Assembly: GCA_910592005.1 (NCBI GenBank)
Contig: CAJVPP010001166.1
Location: 1-22,195, forward strand
From: Funneliformis mosseae
Taxonomy: Eukaryota > Glomeromycota > Glomeromycetes > Glomerales > Glomeraceae
Direction: 5' to 3'
DNA: 22,195 nt
In this document: positions 1-12,500 of the stretch, one piece after another
How the letters are laid out: each line of letters begins with the position of its first letter
Numbering within the stretch: the first letter of the stretch is position 1
The notes under the pieces: model-generated
Databases searched by the model: none
What the model was told of the DNA's origin: nothing
The model's input: only the letters and a program-made list of their open reading frames with translations
Position numbers and translations under genes: made by a program

Positions 1-1094
1 ACGGAATTCATCTCAAAAATATGTAAAAATATTGCTTTAACCATAAAACTTGCCCTATACCAGCGCAAAAATGGGTTATAAGATGGTGTACTTCTTAGCA
101 AATAAATGGACCGGCCATGATAATACATAGCGCACCTCCAACTTCAGGACGCAAAATCAGCATAAATATACTGGCAACTAATGGACAATAGTTAGGTTGT
201 AAGATGGCGTACTTTTGGTAATCAAATGGGCTGGCCATAATAATGCATATCATACCTCTGAACTGGTAAACTAATAGAATTAACCGAATTTGCTATATTA
301 TATGGCAGAAGGTGTTCAGTACCAGTCGAGTTTTTGTGTGAGATAAAAATATACTAAAAGTGATACCGAAGTTGGCTGGCCCTTCTTGGGACGCTTTTTT
401 ATTTCTTATAAATTCATTATCACATATGATGACATATGGTATCTCCGGTTCTGAAATTTCCAAAGCGCTCCAATTTTGTGATCATTTATAAAACGAATGT
501 ATCAGAGAGAAAAACGTTTTCATGTTTATTCTGAAGAAAATGCTTTCTATAGTAGTAAATCAAAAATTATTGATGGGAACGCAATCTATCAGGAATGTGG
601 TATAGCCATTTGTTTTTCGTGTGATCAATCCCGAATTTACTGCGCCACCCGACGTGATATAGGTGATCTAAAACTGGCAGACTAATAGAATCACTCTAGT
701 TCCTTGCCAGTTCCATGACAGCTCTAGGATACTACCAGGTCGCTACCATAGCGCCAAGTTGGAACCTCAAATTATGTGTCCAAAAGATCAGCCAAAATTA
801 TGATATAATGTCAGCTAAATCAATCCCGAATTTACTACATTACTCGACACGATTTTTTTTTACACCATTTCAACAACTTAAAAGGTCAGCAAATGGGCCA
901 CACCCTCGACTTCAAATATGATAACCAAAAGGGTTATAGACTGGAAAAACCAACTTTACTCTTATACAATCGTTAAAAGACTCCAGAATGAAAAAACAAT
1001 CATCTGCCCTATTTAGCGACCAAATAGCCACAGACCAATGAAAACAGATGGATAGCAATAAATCATCAGAAGGGCATAGACACGTAAAAACAAG

Positions 1095-1146
1095 TAAGTA
1101 GGCATCAATATCTATAAGTAGGCATCAATATCGCATAAGTAGATAG
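1095..1146. repeat. Short 20-bp tandem repeat
   Basis: The 18-mer TAAGTAGGCATCAATATC occurs perfectly at 1095-1112 and 1115-1132, a period of 20 bp, and a third truncated copy (TAAGTAGATAG) follows at 1136. It lies about 100 bp beyond the stop codon of the minus-strand fucose-1-phosphate guanylyltransferase gene. Probably simple replication slippage. Confidence 0.8.
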
Positions 1147-1177
1147 ATTTATAAATGTTATATAAAATATTTAGATA

Positions 1178-1183
1178 TTTATT
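1178..1183 (-). promoter_or_regulatory. Candidate poly(A) signal of the FPGT gene
   Basis: AATAAA on the minus strand, 55-60 nt downstream of the FPGT stop codon, in an A+T-rich 3' flank. Position and sequence fit a cleavage/polyadenylation signal, but A+T richness makes chance matches common. Confidence 0.35.
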
Positions 1184-1237
1184 AATATTTAAAAATATAA
1201 AAAATAAAAAATTTATAAAAGAAACTAAATAAATTAA

Positions 1238-3555
1238 TTATAATATTTTCATTATTTCAACACTCATTTTTAGTGATATAAACATAATAATTTCATCATT
1301 TTCTCTATCATCTTCTTTATATATTTCTTTATCTTCTTCTACAATATTATTTTCAAACATATATTTTGCTTTTTTTATTTTTTCTAACATTTGTATAGCT
1401 AATTTAATAGATTGTTCTTTAGTTTTAGTCATAGGAAATATAGGAGTATTCCATAATGCTAATTTAGGTGGTAGTTGTTCTTGTAAATTTATATATTTAT
1501 AATATTGTGAAAGAATGATTTTATGTACAAGTATATTTTGATAAATAATTAAAGAATTGAAAGAATACTTTGCTTTCATATCATCATTTGTACCAAAGAT
1601 AAATGTAACATAACCTTCTTCCTTATTAAAAACAGAAGAAGTTTTAGAGATTAAGATTTTTTTTAAATGTAAAGTAAACATACATGTATGATTTGGTATT
1701 CTAATTTCTTTTAACATTAAATTTGATGTATTTAATTCAATGTTATTTAATATACTCCATCCTCCGATTATGACCTTATTTTCTTCAGCAAAAGTTTTAT
1801 GAATTTTAACATTATCTAAGATTATAGGAGCAGAATCTTCAAATAATACTGTATTTTCATTTATCTCACTATTTATCATACAAATATTTCCTTTATTTGA
1901 AGATTTCTTATCTAACGATTCTCCTGAACTAAATGTTACAATTCCTAATTGATGTTTGAATTGAGGATTCATACAACATTCATTTAAATATTCAAACATG
2001 ATTCCTATATGATAAAATTTTGAATTATTTAATATTAAAACATTTAATTTTGGATTATCGAGAGAATAAAGCTCCTTTAGAATTATTAATTGTGCTTTTT
2101 CTAATGGTGAGATTTCTTGTGTTATGAAGTGTTTTGTGGATTTTGTTGATAAGAAATCAGACCATGCTTCTAACTCATATGTTAATGGTTGAATTTCATC
2201 CAAGATCTGTGTATTCGGTATATTTTTCTTTGTAAGAACGGTTCATTCAAACAATTAAATATTATCATATTACGTACCTTGAGAAATACTTTTAAAATGG
2301 TATAATCAAAGAAGTAAGTACTGTCCGTATAGACAAATTCATTTCCACCCTAATAATTTATAATGTCATCAAATTAATTTATTAAATAATCATAATAAAA
2401 ATAAATTCAAAAAATAATCACATCATCTAAATGAATAATTCCATTATGATTTCTCATAAATTCGATAGATGGTTTATGTAAATATTCTTTACATATTTTA
2501 ATGAAACATCCACGATCTTTAAGTAATAATTTATCATCTTGACAATCATCTTGTACTTTGTATACACCATGTGTTGTACCTATGTGCAATGTGGATGGAT
2601 GCGCTAATGCTACAAATGATGTATTATATATCGAAGATTGTAACGAAATATCCTTTGCTGTCATTGGGTTGGAGAAATTATTGTTGCGTTAACTTATAGT
2701 TTTATTTTTTTTAAAAAAAAAAAGAGATGATCTTTACCATTAAATGACATCAATTCAATTGTATCTGAACTAGTAAGAAACACGGTCTACATTAATATTT
2801 GAAACGAAAATTAATATAAAGTTTCAGATTAAAATCGAGAGTATAAAAAATCGCTTACCCCATCCTTCAAATAATTGATTAATTCAAGATAAATGACCAA
2901 CTTCAAATCAAATAAATCTATCCAATTTCGTTCTAAAAAAACTGCGAAATTAACGACTCCTTTATGTCACGTGATAAATATTATAAAACTCGCATCCTAC
3001 CTCCTACCGAGTTACCGATTGGTATTTTCATGAATATTTTTCCTGATGCGCTAACGTGAGGTAATCTTGTTGAATATCCTCCAGCGTGAATCAACAACAC
3101 TTTCTCTATTTTTAAAACATTTTAAATATCAATTACTGCCTGTATACAACGATATGATCGAATAAAAACTTGCTTTGTTTTAAAATTGATCCATATGTGT
3201 CATCAAGGAATTTCATCGCTAACAATGTACTTCCACCGCTACCAATTTGATGACTTCCGGGTGGATCTGCTATCACATGATATCTATAACAAAAAACTGT
3301 AAAAAATCAATTTTCAACGATAAACAAAAAAGATTATTTTTGATGTATTTATTACTTTACACCGAAATTTGGAATTTCATTTCTTTCAAGTTTACGCTTG
3401 ATTTGACGTTCATATAATGATTTTTGATGTGAGTTTCCTGAGGTTAGTGCAATTATATCCCAAAATTTTTGATTTGAATTGGTTTGGATGAGTAAACTTG
3501 CATAATATTTTAAATTACGATTAAATGATTCATAAAGATTACTGTCATCCGCCAT
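1238..3555 (-). CDS. FPGT: Fucose-1-phosphate guanylyltransferase (GDP-L-fucose pyrophosphorylase), 8 exons
   Basis: Catalyses L-fucose-1-phosphate + GTP to GDP-L-fucose + PPi, the second step of fucose salvage in the cytosol. Exons, 5' to 3' on the minus strand: 3555-3363, 3296-3148, 3103-3001, 2932-2859, 2786-2738, 2657-2422, 2349-2278, 2206-1238. All phases agree and give 614 residues, close to animal FPGT (about 600). Visible hallmarks: YHVIADPPG then GSGGST (residues 83-88), IHAGGYSTRLP (119-129, nucleotide-binding loop of pyrophosphorylases), SSDTIEL (179-185), ALAHPSTLHIGTTHGVY (206-222), LHKPSIE (249-255), EFVYTDS early in exon 7, LNNSKFYHIG (351-360) and a C-terminal ISLK motif. The family is the L-fucokinase/FPGT domain; plant FKGP fuses it to a fucose kinase, but here no kinase domain follows. 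Start: the first ATG after an A-rich leader. The exon 2/3 junction (a 44-nt intron at 3104-3147) is the least certain; the other junctions are well constrained by phase and homology. Confidence 0.92.
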
Positions 3556-4105
3556 TTTTTTTTTCCTCGCCTTTTTTTATGAACAAGAAAAATTTAAAGA
3601 AAAAAAAAAGAATGAATTCATCCTTAAATACAAAATTATTTCCACTTAAATTTTTCCTCAATTAAGTTACTTTCGTAATCCGTGTGAAATATTTAATGAA
3701 CTTTATCCATATATATCTAATAATTTTTCCTAAATTGGACTTTAAATAGCAATAGGGTTCATTAAAGATATAGAAAATTTTATCGCAATTCCCGATTTAC
3801 AACCAATAAACGATGTTAATATTTTAACAATTTATAATAATAATTATTTTTATTATTACACTTTTAAACAATTGAAAATAAAAAGAATTTAGTTAAGGAA
3901 CCAAATATATATATAACTTTGTTAAAAAAAAAATTTTTTTAAAGGACGCACTAAATATATAAAAGTCTTTAAATTCGAATTTTACATGATAAAGCTAGTA
4001 AAAAAACGAGACAATAAAATATAAAAAAAAAAAACAATACTGTCCAAAGAAAGTAAAAAAAAGCAATTACTCTATATAAAACTAAAAAAGAAAAGGATTG
4101 ATTGC
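3556..4105. other. Intergenic spacer between polyubiquitin 3' end and FPGT 5' end
   Basis: Both flanking genes are on the minus strand, so this 550-bp stretch carries the polyubiquitin 3' UTR and the FPGT promoter. It is extremely A+T rich with several A and T runs. An AATAAA on the minus strand at 3849-3854 could serve polyubiquitin, although it is about 250 nt past the stop. No open frame, RNA gene or clear promoter motif is seen. Confidence 0.5.
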
Positions 4106-5696
<1,591 letters not shown>

Positions 5697-5771
5697 TTAT
5701 TTGAAATAATAAAAAAAAAAAAGGGGGCGCAAAATGCTGCTTTATGTTGAGTTTTTGAGAGTTTAGGGACG

Positions 5772-5781
5772 TATTTATATA
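5772..5781 (-). promoter_or_regulatory. TATA box of the polyubiquitin gene
   Basis: TATATAAATA on the minus strand matches the TATAWAWR consensus and lies about 125 nt upstream of the polyubiquitin ATG. Transcription would then start near 5740-5750 and leave a leader of about 100 nt. A+T richness lowers certainty, but this is the best match in the region. Confidence 0.5.
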
Positions 5782-6017
5782 CTGTAGAACAATCGTAATT
5801 GTTATTAAAAAAAGTACGCGTGATGTGCGCCGATCCTTCCTTAAAAAGACAAATTAAATTTAAACAAAAAAACACATACTATATTTTAAAATAATAAATT
5901 GTAGGATCAGGGCAAATAAATTGATCGCGCAATTTGAGAAATTATCCGTGAATGTCCGTGATGCAGAATAAAATGATTGATATTGTTTCCAAAAAGTGAT
6001 TTACTGTGTCCGACATG

Positions 6018-6027
6018 ATCACGTGAT
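6018..6027. promoter_or_regulatory. Palindromic CACGTG (E-box/Cbf1-type) element
   Basis: ATCACGTGAT is a perfect 10-bp palindrome containing CACGTG, the core bound by fungal bHLH factors such as Cbf1 (RTCACGTG). It is 133 bp upstream of the TFIIF alpha start codon and 373 bp from the polyubiquitin start. Being symmetric it could serve both genes. Binding is inferred from sequence only. Confidence 0.4.
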
Positions 6028-6159
6028 AACAGGTTTAATTTTTTGTATTGAGGTTCAATCATTACCTACCCTCGTTTCAAATTCTCAGCTGTTCAAAACA
6101 TTTTCATATGATAAAAGAGCAAAAGGCTTTTATGAATAGCTCCGAAATCTATCACAAAA

Positions 6160-8997
6160 ATGTCTCAAAACCCGCTTCAAAATAACCAAAATAACCTCTC
6201 TCCTACAAATGCTGGTGGAAACCTCGCCAGACAAAACCAACTGGGAAGACCCAGACAAAATTTTGTCAATCCTAACTTTAGGCCTCAAGAAGTTTATCTT
6301 GATAATGGAAGAACGACCTTACAAAGACCACTAGTAAATAATGGTAGAACAATTAATCCTCAAGTTAGAACCATAAATCCCTCAGCCATTTCACAATTGA
6401 GACACAACCAAATGCTCGCTTCAAATTATACATCTATACAAGAAAGGGTGGCCGCACAAAACCAGATCGGACTGACAAATAGCATGTTGTCCCAGGTTCG
6501 ACCACCGTTCAATAATTTGTCAACTCAGGAAACTTCCGCGGAAAGCATTAATTCTCAGGCTGGTTCTTTACACGATCAGTCTACTGTAAATAGTATAAAT
6601 CCTAAAAGTAATATTAGTAATCAACCTGCAAATATTCAAACCGTTCAAGCAGGTCAGTCTGCAAATAATTCTACTATACAGATGAATCATTCTTCTGTAA
6701 ATCAAGGCATTATGTCTCTAAATATCACAACAGGTCAACAAAGACATTCTGTAAATAATCTAACATCTCAAACTATAGTTTCAGCTAACATAGCAGATCA
6801 AAGCGTAGCATCAACATCGCAACCACAAAATCGGCTTACTCTTGAAGAGAGAAAGAAGTTAACACAGGGATCCAAGCATCTAATGCCACCTCGTAAACGG
6901 CCTCCACCCAAAAAGCCAGTTCAACCTCCAATAGAGAAAAAACTTGTTAAAGAATTTGTTATAACTGGCTCGATAATTAACGCAATGAAGAAAGTAAATC
7001 TTATGAGATTACATCGAGGAAATAATGTGTTAGATAAGTTTCAACCCCCAGTAAAGCTTCATCGACGAGATCCCGAAGCACCTGCTCCGAGCGCCGGAAA
7101 TACTCGTCAAATTGAAGTTGCCGCCGATGTACCACCCTCAAAAATAACACAGCAAACTGCAATTCCTATCACTGGTGCAGATACTTCTAAAATTGCACCG
7201 TTCGCCGGTGCTAGACATAACAAGAAAAATTTATTCAAGAAAAGAACCACACAAATTTATTTGGCTGATGATAGGCAAAGACAGCTTAAAGCTGAAGAAC
7301 GATTACCATGGGTATTGGAGGACTATGATGGTACTCATACATGGGTTGGCCATTTCGAAGAAACTGATGCAAAATATGGATTCTTGATAAAAGATAGACT
7401 AGATGTATGTATTGTATTAATGGATCTCATTTCATTGCATAAAATCAAACTATATAATATTTTATGAATCTTATTTCAGGATAATAAGCTTAGATTCCTT
7501 CCTTCGCATCGGTGGTATACATTCCGTCCACAAATTAAGTACAAGACTCTTACAATCGAAGAAGCAGAAGAGGAGGTAATTGTCTATAGATCAAATAAAT
7601 TTTTTTTTATTTAATTTTTACTTAACGAATTGTTGTAGATGGCAAGAGCTAAAAAGAGAGATAATGATCGCTGGATGATGCGGAGGTGGGGTAAACAAAA
7701 TGAAAAGGAGAAAAAAATAGCCGAGGAAGAAGGCGGCATTATTAATCTCAAGGCTTCATTGAGGACTGTCGAGAATGAGGATGATTTATTCGGTTCTGAT
7801 GACGAAGGAAATGTCAAAAGACCAAGGAGAGGGATTGAAAGCGATGAAGAGATGGAATATGAGCAGGTTTTTGAGGATGATGAAGAAGAATTGCCCGATG
7901 ATGCTAACCCTATTGATGAAGAAAACGCAGAAGTCGTCAAGTTAAAGAAAAGAGCCATCCACAAACCTACGTCTCTTGAGGATGAAGATGAGGAAGAAGA
8001 TCCTTCTCTTAAATTAACTCAGGAAGGAATGCAATTAAAGAAGTTGGTCAGAAAATTAGATGCCAATGAAGCTTACGACGATAGTGATCAGGAATCGAAT
8101 CCTTATGCTAGTGAATTTGATGAATCTGAAGAAGAATCAAGTTCAGAATCTCCTGCGAGAACTCCGGTTATTGGAGCTGCTGGTACTAAACCCACTCCTA
8201 CCGTGAAGACTGATAAAGGCAAATCACCTGCTAAACCTAAGACGGCCGTCAAAGCTACCGGAAAAGTGAAAGCAATTGCGACCCCTAAACCGAAAGCGAC
8301 CGCTGAAAAACCGAAAGGTAAAGCTACTGCGGCTAAAACAAAATCAACATTAACTAAATCTATTCCTCAAAGCAAGATCAAAAGTACAACTAAATTGTCG
8401 ACTGGTGAAGAAGCACCTGTGAAAACCAAATTTAAAAGTAGTGATAAACCTAGCATGAATCAAATTTCTGGATCCATGCCACAAAGGTCATCTCTCGGAA
8501 AGAGATCGACTATGTACGAACCTTCATCTGATGATGATAGGCCTACTACAACTCATAAACGGTTTAGACAAAATGAAACTGCTATATCTTCAACTGCTAC
8601 TTCAAATACAATCAGTCGTCCAGCAAGTATGAACGTTTCTTCTACTGTACGTACAACTACTGGCGACATTAAACGAGTTCGTGAAGTTAAGGAACCTATA
8701 CCTACCACAGGTAAGAAAGCCCGAACTGAAAAACCAATTTCTGGTTCTCAAGCAGCGGCTCAAAGTGCTGCTCTTTCTAGCAGCTCACGTGCAGACTCCT
8801 CTAGATTGATCTCAGAAAGAGAAGTTCGGCAAATAATCAGCAAGAATCGCGAACTTACAGTGCCCACAATTATCAGAACGTTCCGTAAGAGAATCCAGGA
8901 GGATTTACGCAATCGGGATCTCCTTCTCGAGATCACTAAGAACGTAGCTGTTCTTAAGGATGGTTGCCTCGTCTTGAAAGATAAGTGGGGGAAATAA
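6160..8997 (+). CDS. TFG1: Transcription initiation factor IIF large (alpha/RAP74/Tfg1) subunit, 3 exons
   Basis: TFIIF escorts RNA polymerase II to the promoter and stabilises the preinitiation complex in the nucleus. Exons are 6160-7404, 7480-7575 and 7639-8997, all phase 0, giving 899 residues (yeast Tfg1 is 735). Layout: residues 1-260 are Asn/Gln/Ser-rich and probably disordered; the N-terminal dimerisation domain starts near EFVITGSI (about 264), has LHRRDPEAP near 300, is interrupted by a Pro/Ala-rich insert, and resumes with FAGARHNKKN (about 348), LPWVLEDYDGTHTWVGHFE (from about 382) and FRPQIKYKTLTIEEAEEE ending at the exon 2/3 junction. Then come an acidic Asp/Glu region (about 490-610), a Lys/Pro/Ala/Thr linker (about 630-690) and the C-terminal winged helix from LISEREVRQII to KDKWGK (about 837-899), which in the family contacts the CTD phosphatase FCP1. 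The split N-terminal domain with an insert is typical of fungal Tfg1. Start: the first ATG in a leader with no competing frame. Confidence 0.94.
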
Positions 8998-9542
8998 AAT
9001 GTAATAATGATTTTTAGATTAAAAATAATTATATTCTATCATTTATAGAAAAGCTTTAATTTTTTCATCTTGATTCATAAGTTTATCGCGTATTGCCAAT
9101 TTTGTCCAATAAATTCAGAAACCATTTTAGAAAGATTATTTATAAATACAGTACATGTAATTTTGAATATTAAGAATATAATTATAATAGCCAATTATAA
9201 ATAGCTATTTTATTCAACATAAACAAACTTCTTTAACAGTTAATGCTTTTATAAGGCCTGTTCATTTCTGATCGTTCGGATTTTTGATCGCGTGTTGAGT
9301 TGATAATTATTGCTGGCGAAATTGTGTAACTCGATCAGCAATCCGAACAACAAAAGGGCACATATGGTTGATCGATCAACTCAATTCATGATTTTGATCA
9401 AAAACCCGAAATGAAACCATAACCAATAAAATTTCGCAGAAAATATTTATTGATAATCTAAAAAAAAAGTTACTGTATATAAAATAGAATTCTTCATTCT
9501 TTTTATATAAAAAAATTATTGAATTAACGTTAAAAATTCAAC
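8998..9542. other. Intergenic spacer between TFIIF alpha and UTP20
   Basis: Contains the TFIIF alpha 3' end, a hairpin-forming repeat (described separately) and the UTP20 promoter. AATAAA at 9108-9113, about 110 nt past the TFIIF stop, is a candidate poly(A) signal; another AATAAA overlaps the stop codon itself. A TATATAAAA at 9504-9512 lies only about 30 nt before the UTP20 ATG, too near to be a normal TATA box unless the leader is almost absent. No gene is seen. Confidence 0.5.
9261..9416. mobile_element. MITE-like hairpin with nested inverted repeats
   Basis: The left arm (9261-9304) and the reverse complement of the right arm (9375-9416) share TTCATTTC, then CGG/GGG-TTTTTGATC, then TTGAGTTGAT, with small gaps. 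A third block at 9326-9351 is again an imperfect inverse of the left arm (GTTCGGAT, GATCG, GAGTT). The whole can fold into a long hairpin of about 155 bp. It has no coding capacity and is much less A+T rich than its surroundings. I could not identify a clear target-site duplication, so assignment as a non-autonomous transposon is inference. Confidence 0.5.
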
Positions 9543-12500
9543 ATGAAAGATAATATAATATCAAAAGAACTTAATACTGGTGAAGGAAAAAATCGGTATA
9601 AAGTAATGTCTTTTCGTTATAATTATAATTTTTTGTGAATTAGCGTTTTAACTTATTTGCTCGAATTTTATAGTATCAAACTTTTAATTTACGTGTAAAA
9701 AGTATCAAAATTGATGTATCGCGTCGTGATAAAAACATTCAGGACGAGCCAGAGGTAATATTTATGTCTTTATAAAAAAAAAAAAAAAATAATAAAGGAT
9801 TAACGAAACGATTTTTTTGAACAAGGCTCTTGGTTCCTTTTTTCAAGAATCATTGGAATCATGGAAAGAACTTAATTTGACAATGCATTTCGCAACTTTT
9901 GTTCGCGAAGTGTCGGAATATTGCCAATCATTACCTCAATTGCTATATCATAAAGAAAAAGTTGTTGAGATTTTGGAAAAACATCTTAAAGTTGAAGATA
10001 GTCTAGCATTAGAACCTTTGTTAGAGTAAGCAGCTAACGACATTTATATTAATTATAATTCATCATTGTGATAAATGACTAACCTTGTTTTTAATATTAG
10101 TCTAACAACAAAATTCGCTAAAGATATTGAAATTGAATTCTATTCATATTTCGAACGAATATTTGCATGCATCGTTCCTTTAACGAAACATCGAGATGTT
10201 AATACTATTGAAGTATGTAATTTAATTTAATAATATTATAAATCGTTCATTGGTTAACAATTTTCTTTCATTTCTCTATTTATCATATTTAGTGCACCTT
10301 TAATTGTATTGCTTATTTATTTAAGTATTTAATAAAACAAATTATTGATAACTTATGTCCAACATACCGGTAAATGACATATTTCAGTAACTTATAGGAT
10401 TATTTATATTTTATTAACATTAAATTTCAACAAAGTCTTATAGCTCCTTTACTTGGCAAAGAGTATCAGAAACCTTATATTCAACGTTTTGCTGCCGAAT
10501 CGTTTGCATTTCTTCTACGCAAGGCTCAAAAAAATAATCTTACAGAGGTCGTTAACTATATTATCGAGTCAGCATACGAGTCTTCATCAGAAGTTTATTG
10601 CAGAGGGTTGAGCATGCTATTTAGTGAAGCTGCTAAAGTATATATCTTATTTTATTTCATACCGGCTATCTATATCCGATTTATTAATTTTTATTTCTTT
10701 GCATTTCTAAAAAGTCTTCTAAAAATAGACTTCATTCAAGGGGACAGATTTTATTGAAAGAATTATTATACGCCTCTTATTCGAAAATTGAAAAAGATAA
10801 TGATATTGGTAAGCCATATTCAATAATATATATTATAATGATGGTCAAATGCGTTACCTTTATTAATTGATAATCATTTCTTATTAATTAATATAATAGA
10901 ATCAAATCCATGTTATTTTATTCTTACAGAAACCACAATTTCACTTCTTCATTATGTCAAATGTGGGAGTTTTGGCCCAATATGGGATTTATATTTGGAG
11001 GAAATTGAAAATATTATTAATGATAATTTAATTAAATTTGATAAAAATGGAAGTGAAGTAATACCGGAGACGCTTAAATTAAAAATTGGATTAAACTTAT
11101 CTCTGATTTATATCTGTTTGACCTTTCGTAAAGGAAATCAAGTTAATGGTGAGAATTTGATTGTAAAAAAGTAAGTTAATATCATGATTACAGAGATTAA
11201 TCGACATTTGATTTTTATTAGACTTCAAGCGTATCTTCATAATGATACAAAATATAACTCCATATATTCTTGTTTCGTCATCACAAGGATTGACTTTACT
11301 TCAACGACAATTCTTTAAAATATGCGCATCGTTGCTCACATTGGCCAATCTGGATGATATCCTCGGTGGAAAAGTAATCTTGGATAAAATATTCGAATAT
11401 GACGTATGTTAAAGTTGTTATTAATCTTTAAGGTTTTATTAAATATATTAAATCAAAATTAAATAAACGATTAATATAGGATGTTGACGCTGTATTATCG
11501 TTTTCATTAAACCTATCATTTCTAAAATGTAAAGATTATACCAAAATTATGCTTCCGTACATTATAAGGTAATCATTTATAAATTTTACTACTTATACCT
11601 TGTATCATGAAATTTCACTCATAAGGTTTCCTTTTTTAGGTATTCTACAATTCATTGGGAAAAAGATAGTACAAAGTTGACACTTTTTTTGGCCAATTTA
11701 TTTTTTACGAATACCATTTCCATTTCTTCGGGAACTATTTCTTCACTCGTTACGAAGAATGGATTAATAAGATTTCCTAATATACAAATGAAATCCGAAA
11801 AATCAGAGCTTATAATGCATAAGAACGTTACGAATGAATTAATAAATATAATCAAGCAGGATTATGATTGGTATTCAGATGCTCAGAAATTGAGTTTTGC
11901 TTCTTTAAAAGAGGTGTGATTATTATTATTTTTTTTTTTTGATCTTTTTTGGATCTTTTTGTTAATTTTCATGTTCAAACTTCTAGGAGTCCAGCTGCCA
12001 TTCAGAAATATCTCTAATTTCAGCCGCCCTTACTATTATTCACCACTTGACTGCACCAATTAATTCGGTTATTAATTCATTATCATCATTAATAAAGTCA
12101 TTGTTGAGCTGTCTACAGTCATCTAACATTTCAGTTTCGCCACTCACAAGGAGACCGTTTATTGACGGTTCACCACTTTTTTTAATACAAAATTTATTGG
12201 GTCAAGCTATTGAAACATTAACAATATTTGTGAAAAAAAATTGTGAAAATGAAGAAATTGAATTTATGGTTGAACTATGGAGGGTGATTATTGATGAGAT
12301 CTTGATTCGATATGGGACCAATGAAATGATTTTGAAAGGAATTGCGGAATATCTGGAATATATTAGGCTACGGTAATTTACTTAACATTTATTATATTAT
12401 CACGTTCTACATCTAACTTTGTCATTTTATTATAGTTCTAAACACAACAGTCTATTTCATACAAACGATCTCGAGAGAATTTATCCTTATTTAAAATCCA

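Larger units (their letters stand above)
1..1237. repeat. Gene-free left flank with degenerate interspersed repeats
   Basis: No convincing gene is visible. Two copies of a degenerate unit lie about 121 bp apart: 74-140 and 195-260 share the order GTAAGATGG-like start, GTACTT, CAAAT, GGCCAT, ATAATgCATA and a final ATACCTC-like block. A second pair is the near-identical TCAATCCCGAATTTACT at 626-642 and 820-836, followed in both by a related CGAC-Y-CGA block. A third is the shared ACTAATAGAAT at about 270-280 and 680-690. The stretch looks like decayed fragments of a repeat family. Two open frames of 62 and 68 residues here have no recognisable domain and are not called. Confidence 0.5.

Noticed and set aside
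497..921. Two short plus-strand open frames (62 and 68 codons) in the left flank
   Set aside because: No domain, no splice context, and both overlap degenerate repeats that mutate without regard to the frame.
1238..3555. Three separate small minus-strand genes (at 1238-2203, 2407-2664 and 3352-3555)
   Set aside because: They are exons of a single FPGT gene; their apparent starts are TTG or internal Met codons, and intervening short exons with matching phases join them.
9504..9512. TATATAAAA as the UTP20 TATA box
   Set aside because: It lies only about 30 nt before the start codon, leaving almost no leader; A+T richness makes chance matches likely.
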